Made by a program: the position numbers and the translations under genes. From assembly GCA_049516395.1 (NCBI GenBank), contig JBEKTD010000006.1:1-64000 (forward strand): a stretch of 64,000 nucleotides of DNA. Direction: 5' to 3'. The stretch's first letter is position 1; every line of letters begins with the position of its first letter. The DNA is from Fen-1362 sp049516395. GTDB lineage: Bacteria; Planctomycetota; Phycisphaerae; Sedimentisphaerales; Anaerobacaceae. The notes under the pieces were generated by a model, which was not told the origin of the DNA, made no database searches, and saw nothing but the letters and a program-made list of their open reading frames with translations. Positions 17,992-26,941 of this stretch are shown here, piece by piece.

Positions 17992-19269
17992 TTACTTTTT
18001 GCCCCTTATCGCCTTATCCGCGATATCACGCCGGTAATGCGCCCCCTCAAAGCTTATCTTCCCCACCGCCTCATACGCCTGCTTTTTCGCGTCGGCAATT
18101 GTCCCCCCGATTGCCGTCACGCCGAGCACCCTGCCCCCCGCCGTTACCAATTTGCCGTCTTTCATCGCCGTCCCCGCGTGAAACACAACAACATCTTTCA
18201 ACTGTTCGGCCTCGCTTATACCCGTTATAATTTTCCCTTTCTCGTAATCGCCCGGGTACCCGCCCGACGCCATTACCACGCACACCGCAGGCCGCTCGTC
18301 CCATTCGAGCGTCACCTGGTCCAATTTCTGCTCGCAAACCGCAAGGCAAACCTCAAGCAAATCGCTTTTGAGCCGCATCATAATCGGTTGCGTCTCAGGG
18401 TCGCCAAATCGAACATTGAATTCCAAAACCCTCGGCCCCCCCGCCGTTACCATAAGCCCCGCATACAGCACACCTTTATATGGCGTGTCGTTGCGATTCA
18501 TACAATCCACAACGGGCACCAAAATCTCCCGCTCTATCTGGCTCATCATCGCGTCCGTAACCACAGGCGCAGGACTGTATGCCCCCATACCGCCGGTGTT
18601 CGGCCCCGTGTCCCCGTCGCCCACCGGTTTATGGTCCTGTGCCGACTCCATTACATATATGCTCCTGCCATCGACAAACGCCAGTATCGACGCCTCTTCG
18701 CCTATCAGCTTGTCCTCCACGATAACTTTATCGCCCGCCGAGCCGAATATCTTGTCCACCATTATCTTCTCAGCCGCTAATATCCCGTCGGACGGCTCGT
18801 TGCAAACTATCACCCCTTTGCCTTTCGCTAATCCCGCCGCCTTGACTACCACCGGCTCATCTCTGCTGGCGATGTATGCCTTGGCGTCCTCAAATCTTGT
18901 GAACGTCCTGCCTTCAGCAGTCGATACCGCACTCGACCGCATTATCTGTTTTGAAAACGATTTGTCCGCCTCCAATTGTGCCGCCGCCTTACTCGGCCCA
19001 AACGCCTTTATCCCCGCCGCCTCCAGCGCATCGACCACGCCCTCCGCCAACGGGTCTTCAGGCCCGACTATCACAAGCTCAACCTTGTTTTCTTTGGCGA
19101 ATTTGACTATTTCGCCAATATCCTCTGTCTTTATCGCAACGTTTTCTCCCCATCTGGCCGTGCCTGGGTTTCCCGGCGCGATATACAGCTTTTTCAGCTC
19201 TTTCGACTTCGCCAATTTCCACGCTATTGCGTTTTCCCGCCCGCCATTGCCTATCAGTAATACTCTCAT
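17992..19269 (-). CDS. purD: Phosphoribosylamine-glycine ligase
   Basis: Catalyses ATP + glycine + 5-phosphoribosylamine to GAR, ADP and phosphate, an early step of purine synthesis. The 425 residues match the family length. Visible: N-terminal MRVLLIGNGGRENAIAWKL, the VIVGPEDPLAEGVVDAL loop, the ATP-grasp domain with KAAGLAKGKGV, and TGPNTGGMGAYSP followed by VLEFNVRFGDPETQ, which bind metal and substrate. The start is conserved in the family. purA, guaB and guaA, later purine genes, are also in this window but not in one operon. Confidence 0.97.
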   Translation of the reverse strand: MRVLLIGNGGRENAIAWKLAKSKELKKLYIAPGNPGTARWGENVAIKTEDIGEIVKFAKENKVELVIVGPEDPLAEGVVDALEAAGIKAFGPSKAAAQLEADKSFSKQIMRSSAVSTAEGRTFTRFEDAKAYIASRDEPVVVKAAGLAKGKGVIVCNEPSDGILAAEKIMVDKIFGSAGDKVIVEDKLIGEEASILAFVDGRSIYVMESAQDHKPVGDGDTGPNTGGMGAYSPAPVVTDAMMSQIEREILVPVVDCMNRNDTPYKGVLYAGLMVTAGGPRVLEFNVRFGDPETQPIMMRLKSDLLEVCLAVCEQKLDQVTLEWDERPAVCVVMASGGYPGDYEKGKIITGISEAEQLKDVVVFHAGTAMKDGKLVTAGGRVLGVTAIGGTIADAKKQAYEAVGKISFEGAHYRRDIADKAIRGKK

Positions 19270-19403
19270 CTGTAAAAATCCTTTTTCCTTTTTACTCTCT
19301 ACTTTTTACTTTGCTTTACTCTACCAGCCCTTCCGGCTTCTCTCAAGGTAAAATCTGCCTCCCGCAAAGAGATGCTGTGCATTTAGCGGACAAACCGACG
19401 TAT

Positions 19404-19441
19404 AAAAAAACCGGCCTGTCGTATCATCCTCGACAGGCCGG
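19404..19441 (-). terminator. Intrinsic terminator downstream of the secreted-protein gene
   Basis: A perfect 11-base stem (CCGGCCTGTCG and its complement) with a nine-base loop is followed on the minus strand by seven T. It lies 26 bases after the stop of the gene at 19467-20150. Confidence 0.93.
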
Positions 19442-19466
19442 CTAAAGATACTCTACTTAAAACCTG

Positions 19467-20150
19467 TTACGGCGAGGGCAGGGTCGCCGGGTGATAGCCC
19501 TTTGCCGTCAAATAACCTATTGCCCATGTAACGACCTGGTCCTGTGTCTTTAATTCGCCCACACCACCTGCGCCATCTGTGTTATGCCCGTTGGCCCATT
19601 TTGTCATCGATGTCCATAAACTGGCTGAAATATCTGCTGTTCCGGAAATATCCTGCATAAGGTCGACGGGGCCTAACAAAAAGCCGTCTCTTATCGCAAA
19701 ACCGCCTTTCAAGCTGCCAGCGACGTCCTGCCTACCGCCAAGGAGAGGCCCAACATCCTGTGTCTTCCATTTGCCCATCATAAATCCTTCTAAGCTGACT
19801 ATGTCCGTATAGGCCGAAATATCGACGAAGTAATAGCCCCCCAAAGTCCTTAAAATCGCATAGTGAAATTCGTCCATAGTTGTAAAATCATACTCGACAT
19901 ATACTTTCTGTTTTTTGGGCACGTTTGTGTCATTGCCGTAAATAATCAGGTTCGCATCGTCAATCGATGTTATCAGCGTATCAATACTCAAAATTAAAAT
20001 TGCCCTCATAGGAGCCGATATTTTCAATCCGCTTGTGGCATCGGCGCCTTTGACCGGCACAGAAACGTTATAAATCAGAGTGTACCCGAACGATGGCGAA
20101 CACATCAAAAATACCACAAGTACTATTAAAATAGCTGATAATTTTTTCAT
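19467..20150 (-). CDS. Secreted protein of unknown function
   Basis: A 227-residue protein with a signal peptide (MKKLSAILIVLVVFLMCSPSFG, cleavage likely before YTLIY). The mature part is beta-rich, with YNVSVPVKGADAT near its start, a glycine-rich centre (GRQDVAGSLKGGFAIRDG) and a C-terminal region ending in a proline-rich tail. No catalytic motif is evident, and I do not recognise the family. It is a single-gene unit: terminators stand on both sides, one for itself and one for csrA upstream. Confidence 0.65.
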   Translation of the reverse strand: MKKLSAILIVLVVFLMCSPSFGYTLIYNVSVPVKGADATSGLKISAPMRAILILSIDTLITSIDDANLIIYGNDTNVPKKQKVYVEYDFTTMDEFHYAILRTLGGYYFVDISAYTDIVSLEGFMMGKWKTQDVGPLLGGRQDVAGSLKGGFAIRDGFLLGPVDLMQDISGTADISASLWTSMTKWANGHNTDGAGGVGELKTQDQVVTWAIGYLTAKGYHPATLPSP

Positions 20151-20198
20151 TGTCTTTCCCCTTAATTAAATCTTTTAATTTAGATACTTTCAGCGAAT

Positions 20199-20236
20199 AA
20201 AAAACCGGCATGTCAAACTTTGTCCTGACAGGCCGG
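20199..20236 (-). terminator. Intrinsic terminator of csrA
   Basis: On the minus strand CCGGC-x-TGTCA pairs with TGACA-x-GCCGG with one mismatch, then six T. It lies 24 bases after the csrA stop. Its stem is almost the same as that of the neighbouring terminator at 19404-19441. Confidence 0.88.
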
Positions 20237-20260
20237 CCAATCAAATCCGAGAAAACTTAC

Positions 20261-20452
20261 TTACTGTTGTTGCTTCTGTGCTTCTTTTTTCTCCCGCTGA
20301 ATCGCCTCATACACCTCTTTGCGATGCACCGATATATGCTTCGGCGCGGTTATCCCCAGGCGGACCTTATCACCGCGGACGTCCACTATCGTAACTTCCA
20401 CGTCGTCGCCTATTATTATCGACTCATCTTTTTGTCTGCTCAGCACCAGCAT
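20261..20452 (-). CDS. csrA: Carbon storage regulator CsrA
   Basis: A small RNA-binding dimer that blocks or activates translation by binding GGA motifs in mRNA leaders. The 63 residues align along the whole length: MLVLSRQKDESIIIGDDVEV, then VRLGITAP and HRKEVYEAI. The basic and LGITAP residues that form the two RNA-binding faces are intact. AAAAGGAG stands six bases before the ATG. The gene stands alone rather than with flagellar genes or fliW, its usual partners, so targets cannot be told from context. Confidence 0.97.
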   Translation of the reverse strand: MLVLSRQKDESIIIGDDVEVTIVDVRGDKVRLGITAPKHISVHRKEVYEAIQREKKEAQKQQQ

Positions 20453-20745
20453 CGTTAACTCCTTTTGCAGATTGGGCCGTCATTATTTCTACGCGACGAG
20501 CAAATTGACTGTTCACCGGCAACGATTTTAATCGCCGCCCCAAGGTGCACAGTTAATCTGCAAATCCAAATGATTCTTCGGCTAATTTGAGGACTGAAAC
20601 CAACGAATTCCAACTTTGTTGTCGGAACAATAGCTGGTTATGGGACGAATATCGTTTAAACACTTATATAACAATAGGTTACATCTAATAATTGACATCA
20701 AAAAAAGATGAAACGCCCTCTTGGAATGGGGTAAAATGGGGTATT

Positions 20746-21657
20746 TTATTCGCCTTTGACCTCGCGCTGGTGCCAGTATTCATATCGGACGGCCATCCAG
20801 TATCCGGCGATTGCGCCGAGCGAGCCGAAAGCCACAATCTGAACGGGCAACACCGCCAGAACTGAATTGGAGAAAAACATCGCAGGCCAGCGTTCGATGA
20901 AGTACTCAAGAACTTTGTACTTGCCGTAAGCGCTTACTGCTACGAAATTTACCAGACATGTCCCTATAACGGGCCAGATGTAATCTACCCCGAGTACCCT
21001 CTGAACCAAAAAGCCGACAATGCCAAACGAAACAAGCACGGCAAATACAATTTGGCCTATTGCGGGCTGAGCTACTGCGGCGCCGGATGCCGAATCCCAT
21101 ATCGTGAAATCACGCGCTAAAATTCCGATAAAAAACTGAGCAACTACCGCGGAACCAACAACCGCTATTACGATATTGAGAAGAACGCCGAAGCTGCGCT
21201 TTTGTGGTTTGCCTGTTTCGCCGGTTACAGCCGGGTGCACAATTTGCGAGGCGAGAAACACACCGAGGTAACCCGCAGCCACTATTGACAGCCAAAGCAA
21301 CGGCTCCCAGCAAAACGTCGAGTAAATCTGCTGCCTGTGAACGATAGAGGTATTGAGCTGCATCAATGTCCCTATATCGCCGCTGCGCACCGCCCAGACA
21401 GCCAGCCCCGCCGGTGCTGCCAATATCCCGATTCTATTGCCGTATGGCCACGATAAAAAATACGCTATCAGCCCGACGCCAAATGCCAGTCCCAACAATA
21501 CAAGCACGTCGTAAGAACCTATTGTGCCGCTGGTAACAGAGACAACACCGAACGGGTCCGCGGGCGCAACCATAGACCAGGCATATACGCCTATTACGGC
21601 GATACCCACTGCAGCAGCAGCCGCGATTCTCAATCTAATTGACCATGTCAGTTCCAC
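20746..21657 (-). CDS. Polytopic membrane protein of unknown function
   Basis: A 303-residue, very hydrophobic protein with seven or eight membrane segments: about 10-28, 48-68, 75-92, 118-138, 158-180, 196-217, 224-243 and 266-290. No conserved motif of a transporter or enzyme family is visible. Its loops are short, and the charged residues sit in RYEYWHQREVKGE at the C-terminus. There is no operon partner; gpsA is about 160 bases upstream and csrA about 290 bases downstream. Confidence 0.6.
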   Translation of the reverse strand: MELTWSIRLRIAAAAAVGIAVIGVYAWSMVAPADPFGVVSVTSGTIGSYDVLVLLGLAFGVGLIAYFLSWPYGNRIGILAAPAGLAVWAVRSGDIGTLMQLNTSIVHRQQIYSTFCWEPLLWLSIVAAGYLGVFLASQIVHPAVTGETGKPQKRSFGVLLNIVIAVVGSAVVAQFFIGILARDFTIWDSASGAAVAQPAIGQIVFAVLVSFGIVGFLVQRVLGVDYIWPVIGTCLVNFVAVSAYGKYKVLEYFIERWPAMFFSNSVLAVLPVQIVAFGSLGAIAGYWMAVRYEYWHQREVKGE

Positions 21658-21820
21658 CAGTGTTCTCCATCAGTTTTATAGCGGTTAAGATAACACAGGG
21701 AATAATCATTGGCAACGGATAAAATGCGGCCACAGCCGTCCCAAAGAATGTAGGTAAATTTTCGTGGTTCGGCCATATTGCCCGGTTTTTCAGATTACTT
21801 TACGCAAATCGCATAATGGA

Positions 21821-22849
21821 TTAATAATGTGGGTGTTCTGATTTGAGCTGGCGGGTCATCAGGTCACTAATGGCGGACTGGACGGATTTATTCCTGAACA
21901 GGACATCGTAAACGGCCTCGGTAATCGGCATCTCGACTTTGTATTGCTGCAACAACCCATCGACAACCGATTCACAGGTGGCGATGCCCTCGATAACAGA
22001 TTCAGTAGCGGATTTGGCAAGCTGGGGGGACTGGCCCTTGCCGATTCTTTCGCCAAATGAACGGTTCCTGCCCTTTGGGGAAATACAGGTTGTAACCAAA
22101 TCGCCGAGTCCTGTAAGGCCTGCGAAGGTCTGCGGGTTGGCGCCCATAGCGACGCCGAGGCGTGAGATTTCGGCCAGGCCCCTGCAAAGCAGAGCGGCCT
22201 TTGCGTTGTCGCCCGCGCCAACGCCGTCGATAATTCCGGCGGCAATAGCGATTATATTTTTCATTGCGCCGGCCAATTCAACGCCTACAACGTCGGCATT
22301 GGTATAAATGCGGAACCAGGAGACGCTGAGGGTATGCTGGATTTGCTGGGCAAGCTGGTCATCGGCAGAGGCGACGCAGGCGGTAGCAGGTAATCTCACG
22401 GCGAGTTCGTCGGCGATTGTGGGGCCGGATAATGCGGCTAAGCCGCGTGAGGCGTAGCTGCCGATACAATCGGCAATGATTTGGGTGGGGCGAAGCAGGG
22501 TTTTATTTTCGATACCTTTTGCGACGGAGCAGATAGGGACGCCTTTGGGAGTGTGTTTTTTCAGGCGGATCCAGATACTTCGCATAAACTGGCACGGCAC
22601 GGCGGAGATAATCAGGTCGGCGCCCGCCATGATTTTTTTGTCGTCCGGCTCAAAAATAATCGTTTCGGGCAACTTGTGGCCGGGGAGGAATTTTACGTTT
22701 TCGCGATTCTGAGCTATCTGCTGGAGCTGTTGGGCATCGTAGCCCCAGAGACGGACGGGGATTTCTTTCTCCGCAAGGAGTATCGCCAGAACAGTTCCCA
22801 TTCCGCCGTCGCCGATTATTGATATGTTTTTAAACATAGTATTAGCCAC
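21821..22849 (-). CDS. gpsA: Glycerol-3-phosphate dehydrogenase (NAD(P)+)
   Basis: Reduces dihydroxyacetone phosphate to sn-glycerol-3-phosphate for phospholipid synthesis. The 342 residues have the N-terminal nucleotide fold (IIGDGGMGTVLAILLAEK), SAVPCQFMRS, the substrate-region sequence SVAKGIE and LSGPTIADE, the catalytic Lys in ELAGAMKNIIAIAAGI and the helix GDNAKAALLCRGLAEISRLG. The first nucleotide-binding glycine pattern is GDGGMG rather than GxGxxG with small middle residues, a mild variation. A start at the internal ATG (MFKN) five codons in is also possible, because neither start has a clear ribosome site. cdsA and pgpA in this window act downstream in the same lipid pathway. Confidence 0.95.
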   Translation of the reverse strand: MANTMFKNISIIGDGGMGTVLAILLAEKEIPVRLWGYDAQQLQQIAQNRENVKFLPGHKLPETIIFEPDDKKIMAGADLIISAVPCQFMRSIWIRLKKHTPKGVPICSVAKGIENKTLLRPTQIIADCIGSYASRGLAALSGPTIADELAVRLPATACVASADDQLAQQIQHTLSVSWFRIYTNADVVGVELAGAMKNIIAIAAGIIDGVGAGDNAKAALLCRGLAEISRLGVAMGANPQTFAGLTGLGDLVTTCISPKGRNRSFGERIGKGQSPQLAKSATESVIEGIATCESVVDGLLQQYKVEMPITEAVYDVLFRNKSVQSAISDLMTRQLKSEHPHY

Positions 22850-23258
22850 AGAGATATTATAGCCACCCTTCTTCGCTAAAGCTACGAAGGGCAGGCAGAT
22901 TACACTGTTTTTTTAGCCGCGAAAAAGCTCAAAAGGAATTGTAAAGCAGCATAAAACCAACCCTATATTTTTCACTCCGTCGCCCTTCGACAACGCTCAA
23001 GACAAATCGCTCGGAATGACAATGACTCAACATCAGCATCTCAAAGGAGTTAGCATCGGGCAGAAATTCCTTATGGAGAAATTATCAAGTGAAAGCCGAA
23101 TAGGCGCAGTAGAACGGAAGACAGAAGTCAGAAGACGGATGACAGAGAACAGAAAAGAACCGTCATCAGTCATCCGGCAGTTACAAGGTCCGAAAAAAGC
23201 AGGCGCGACAAGTTAATAAGGAGCGATTTAAATCGTCCCTCTTTCTTTGAAAATTCGT
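22850..23258. other. Gene-free stretch upstream of the candidate RNA
   Basis: No convincing coding frame on either strand. It carries low-complexity AG-rich text around 23110-23170 and a perfect 12-base palindrome cgatttaaatcg (23224-23235) just before the candidate RNA. The palindrome could be an operator. A clear promoter is not visible. Confidence 0.35.
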
Positions 23259-23504
23259 ATAAGTAATTATGGCAGGCACCCCTGCGGTGTTTGGTATAGA
23301 AAGCCATATTTGAAAAAACCGATACCCTTAACCTTGGGAAATCAGGCCTTGAGGCCCGAAAACGCTTATTGAATTTGGACTTTCGGACACAAGCAACGAT
23401 TGCCCATCTGAAATTAATGGGTCTTTTCAATTCGCTTTCTTACGGCATCTGCGGAGGTAAATCCTGCTATATAGAAGGGCCTGTAACAACAGGCCTTTTT
23501 TTTT
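23259..23504 (+). ncRNA. Candidate structured noncoding RNA or leader, family unknown
   Basis: This stretch without a gene folds by eye into one long closing stem that holds several hairpins. The closing pairs are TATGGCAGG (23268-23276) with CCTGCTATA (23463-23471), and ACCCCTGCGG (23278-23287) with 23449-23458 (one mismatch, two wobbles). Further in are GAAAGC (23299-23304) with 23434-23439 and TTGAAAA (23310-23316) with 23424-23430. Inside lie hairpins GGCC-TTGA-GGCC, GCTT/AAGC and CCCAT/ATGGG. A perfect seven-pair terminator with nine T follows at once. The pairs were found by reading, without folding software. It could be a free-standing regulatory RNA or an attenuator leader for the phosphorylase gene 150 bases on. 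I tried 6S, RNase P, SRP, tmRNA and cobalamin-riboswitch consensus strings without a match. Confidence 0.55.
23478..23504 (+). terminator. Strong intrinsic terminator ending the candidate RNA
   Basis: GGCCTGT pairs perfectly with ACAGGCC around a four-base loop AACA, followed by nine T. No protein gene on the plus strand precedes it, so it must end a noncoding transcript or attenuate transcription into the phosphorylase gene. Confidence 0.92.
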
Positions 23505-23654
23505 GTCCCCCACAAGGTATCGGAGGGTGTATTTCGGGGGTTTTTGGCATTAAGCTGGGGCGTATTTTGGCCGATTATATGGAGGGTGTAAGTGTATATG
23601 TCGGCGTTCTTTAATGCCTGAAACAAAAAGAGTTGCAACGCTGAAGAGGTGAAA

Positions 23655-26273
23655 ATGCTTAAGATTCGTAACTACACAGTCCTGCCGGCCTTGCCGGAGG
23701 TCTTGACTGACCTTCAGGCAATCGCGGCAAACCTGTTCTGGTCGTGGAACCCTGAATTTATCGATTTATTTTCGCGGATTGACCCGGCGCTGTGGCAGAA
23801 CTGCGGGCATAACCCGGTCAAGATGTTGGGGAGCGTTCCGCAGGAACGGCTCAATGCGCTGGCGGAGAACCAAGGATTTCTCGCTGAATTGAAAAAGGCA
23901 TCGGAAAAACTTCAATCATATCTCGAAGGGCCGACGTGGTTTCAGTCGGTATGTCCCAAATCAACGAAAATGACGCTGGCGTATTTCAGCGCGGAGTTCG
24001 GAATTCACGAATGTCTGCCGATTTACGCGGGCGGCTTAGGCATACTCGCGGGCGACCATATCAAGAGCGCATCGGACCTTGGTATCCCGTTAGTCGGCGT
24101 GGGGCTAATGTATCAAAAGGGTTATTTCCGCCAGTATCTCAACGTTGACGGCTGGCAGCAGGAGGCATACGTTGAGAACGACCTTTACAATATGCCGCTT
24201 GAATTGGTGCGCGGCAGCGACGGACAGCCGTTGACAATCAGCGTGGAGTACCCGGGCAGAGAGGTATTCGCCCAGATATGGCTCTGCTCGGTGGGACGCA
24301 CCAAATTATATATGTTAGACACGAACCTGCCGAATAATTCCGCGACCGACCGGATGATTACGACGACGGTTTACGGCGGCGATACGGAGATGAGAATTCG
24401 TCAGGAAATTATGATGGGCATCGGCGGTATGAGGGCGCTTTACGTGATGGGCATCAAGCCGACGATATGCCATCTCAACGAAGGACACACCGCGTTTTCG
24501 GTGCTGGAGCGGATGCGACACATAATGAACGAGACGAAAGTATCCTTTGACGAGGCGTTCGAGGTGGTAAAGGCGGGGACAATTTTCACGGTGCATACGC
24601 CCGTCAGGGCCGGTGTTGACGAATTCAGCACGGAGCTGATGCACAAATACTTCACCGGTTATGCGCCATCGCTTGGAATAGACGTGAGACGGCTGGTCTC
24701 CTTAGGCAGGATACTTCCCGATGACGAGGGCGAATCGTTCAAGATGCCGGTGCTGGCAATACGAATCAGCAGTTACGCAAACGGCGTCAGCGAGCTGCAC
24801 GGGCAGGTATCTCGCGAGATATGGTCGTGCCTTTGGAGAAAGGTTCCGACAAACGAGGTTCCTATATCGTCGGTTACCAACGGCGTGCACACGAGAAGCT
24901 GGGTTTCGGAGGAAATAGGCCGGCTCTATGAAAGATACCTAGGACCGAACTGGGCGGATGAAAAAGCCGATTCGCCAATATGGAACAATATCGACCAGAT
25001 ATCCGATGAGGAGTTCTGGAGATGTCACCAGCGGTGCAAAGAGCGGCTGATAGCGTTTGCCCGCAGGCGTCTGAAGGCGCAGATGGAAAGAAGAGGGACA
25101 TATCACAGCGAGCTTAACCGGGCGGAAGAAGTGCTCGACCCGGAGACATTGACAATCGGTTTCGCGAGACGTTTTGCGACGTATAAGAGGGCGACTTTGC
25201 TGTTTAAGGACCCCGCCCGATTAGCGAAAATGCTGAGCGACACCCAAAGGCCGGTGCAGTTCATATTCGCGGGCAAGGCGCATCCGCGGGACAGCGAGGG
25301 CAAAGATCTTGTCCGTGAAATCGTGCATTTTGCGGCGCAGTTCGACGTAAGACGCCGGATAGTATTCCTCGAAGATTACGACATCAACGTCGCCAAGATG
25401 CTGGTACAGGGCGTTGACGTATGGCTAAATAACCCGAGAAGGCCCCTGGAAGCGAGCGGGACAAGCGGAATGAAGGCGGCAATAAACGGTGTGCTGAATA
25501 TGAGCACACTTGACGGATGGTGGTGCGAGGGCTACAAGCCGGATAACGGCTGGGCAATCGGCTCAGGCGAGGTATATGACGACGCCAACTACCAGGATAC
25601 AGTCGAGGCACAGGCGATATATAATATATTCGAAAATGAAATTGTACCCCTGTATTACACCCGCTCGGCAGACAATCTGCCGCGGGGGTGGATACACCGG
25701 GCGAGAAAATCGATGAGACGACTGACGCCCCAGTTCAGCACATCAAGAATGGTAAGCGAATATACACAGCGATGCTACCTTCCCGCACAGGCAAGATGGG
25801 ACTATATGGTCCGTGACAATATGAGCAGGGCAAAAACCCTTGCCGCGTGGAAGGCAAATACGAATGGCGCGTGGTCGGAGTTGTTTATTAAAGACGTGAA
25901 CGTGGAGATGGGCAATGGCGAAAACGGAAGCGCACTGGACGCCCGAAATCCACAGCTAAAAGTCGGCTCAAAGCTTAAGGTTAACGCCGTAGTCAAGCTC
26001 GGCAGATTGAAACCGGATGACATTTCGGTGGAACTATATCACGGCCCGCTGGATTCCCGCGGCAATATCGTTGACGGGGAAGTAATCCAGATGGATTACA
26101 AAAAATCCACAGGCGTTGACAACGAGCATTTGTTCTGTGGACTGACGCCCTGCTGCGCTTCGGGACGCAGAGGCATAGCAGTGCGAGTTGTGCCAAGACA
26201 CAAAGATTTGGCGACGGCTCACGAACTTGGACTGGTTCTGTGGGAATCACATACCGAACAGGTTAACGGGTAA
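23655..26273 (+). CDS. glgP: Alpha-glucan (glycogen) phosphorylase
   Basis: Releases glucose-1-phosphate from storage glucan using pyridoxal phosphate. The 872 residues belong to the shorter bacterial GT35 group that starts with a DUF3417-type domain (LPALPEVLTDLQAIAANLFW). After it come YFSAEFGIHECLPIYAGGLG, CHLNEGHTAFSVLERM, HTPVRAGVDEF, VTNGVHTRSW and the cofactor region EASGTSGMKAAINGVLN; the lysine expected to bind PLP is K607. The C-terminal 120 residues add a beta domain typical of this group. The ATG at 23655 is chosen because GAAGAGG lies five bases upstream; a GTG two codons earlier overlaps that site. The terminated RNA upstream may control it. Confidence 0.95.
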   Translation: MLKIRNYTVLPALPEVLTDLQAIAANLFWSWNPEFIDLFSRIDPALWQNCGHNPVKMLGSVPQERLNALAENQGFLAELKKASEKLQSYLEGPTWFQSVCPKSTKMTLAYFSAEFGIHECLPIYAGGLGILAGDHIKSASDLGIPLVGVGLMYQKGYFRQYLNVDGWQQEAYVENDLYNMPLELVRGSDGQPLTISVEYPGREVFAQIWLCSVGRTKLYMLDTNLPNNSATDRMITTTVYGGDTEMRIRQEIMMGIGGMRALYVMGIKPTICHLNEGHTAFSVLERMRHIMNETKVSFDEAFEVVKAGTIFTVHTPVRAGVDEFSTELMHKYFTGYAPSLGIDVRRLVSLGRILPDDEGESFKMPVLAIRISSYANGVSELHGQVSREIWSCLWRKVPTNEVPISSVTNGVHTRSWVSEEIGRLYERYLGPNWADEKADSPIWNNIDQISDEEFWRCHQRCKERLIAFARRRLKAQMERRGTYHSELNRAEEVLDPETLTIGFARRFATYKRATLLFKDPARLAKMLSDTQRPVQFIFAGKAHPRDSEGKDLVREIVHFAAQFDVRRRIVFLEDYDINVAKMLVQGVDVWLNNPRRPLEASGTSGMKAAINGVLNMSTLDGWWCEGYKPDNGWAIGSGEVYDDANYQDTVEAQAIYNIFENEIVPLYYTRSADNLPRGWIHRARKSMRRLTPQFSTSRMVSEYTQRCYLPAQARWDYMVRDNMSRAKTLAAWKANTNGAWSELFIKDVNVEMGNGENGSALDARNPQLKVGSKLKVNAVVKLGRLKPDDISVELYHGPLDSRGNIVDGEVIQMDYKKSTGVDNEHLFCGLTPCCASGRRGIAVRVVPRHKDLATAHELGLVLWESHTEQVNG

Positions 26274-26287
26274 CGGGCAAAACTGAT

Positions 26288-26746
26288 TTACTCGTTTTCC
26301 TTGCTGGCGAACAACTCGCAAACCTCATTGGCGGAAGAGGCCTTCTGGAGTTTGTTCCTGAATGCCTCATCGAGCATCAATCGACTTATACGGGCAAGGG
26401 CCTGAATATGCGGGCCTGTCTGATCGAGGGGCGACAACAGCAGGATAATGATACTTACGGGTTTGCCGTCAACGCTGTCAAAATCGATTGGCTGCGAGGC
26501 AATCCCCAGAGCAATCACCAATTCCTTCACCGCGTTGCATTTGCCGTGGGGAATCGCTATGCCGGAACCGATGCCTGTACTCCTGACCTGCTCACGGTTG
26601 AGAACGGCCTGGAGAGCAACATCTTTATTTAGCAGCAATTTGCCGGCGTCAAGGAGATTGACAAGCTCCGTTATTACCGACTGCTTATCATTGCCCGCGA
26701 GGGGCACCTTTACTAAACCCGGCTGTAAAATCTGTGAAAGAATCAT
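26288..26746 (-). CDS. PTS EIIA domain protein (fructose/PtsN type)
   Basis: A single-domain phosphoryl carrier of 152 residues in the EIIA(fru/mtl/Ntr) family. The phosphorylated histidine is in GIAIPHGK, preceded by REQVRSTGIGSG. Hydrophobic strands with VSIIILLLSP and a C-terminal LFASKENE complete the fold. There is no EIIB or EIIC domain or gene here, so a regulatory role like PtsN is more likely than sugar uptake. The ATG at 26746 starts MILSQILQPG, the usual position; an upstream in-frame start would add 11 residues. It converges on the phosphorylase gene with a gap of only 14 bases. Confidence 0.9.
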   Translation of the reverse strand: MILSQILQPGLVKVPLAGNDKQSVITELVNLLDAGKLLLNKDVALQAVLNREQVRSTGIGSGIAIPHGKCNAVKELVIALGIASQPIDFDSVDGKPVSIIILLLSPLDQTGPHIQALARISRLMLDEAFRNKLQKASSANEVCELFASKENE

Positions 26747-26941
26747 TTTTACCGCCCATAAACAGGTTATATTACCCAAACGTCCCGAATGTAGAATAAT
26801 AACAATTCAAAAACTATAATGCAACAAGCAACCTGTTATTTTGAACAACCTTAAACAAATTTTTACAGGTCATTCGCACCTCAAATCCATCTGCTTATCG
26901 CCCTTTACATATCGACGAGGGGGGGCTAAAATAAAGCCGCT

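Noticed and set aside
23259..23504. Assigning the candidate RNA to 6S or RNase P RNA
   Set aside because: The overall long-hairpin shape is 6S-like, but no conserved 6S or RNase P sequence block could be placed.
23369..23614. Open frame of 81 codons over the candidate RNA
   Set aside because: It crosses the terminator, has no good ribosome site and its text is not protein-like.
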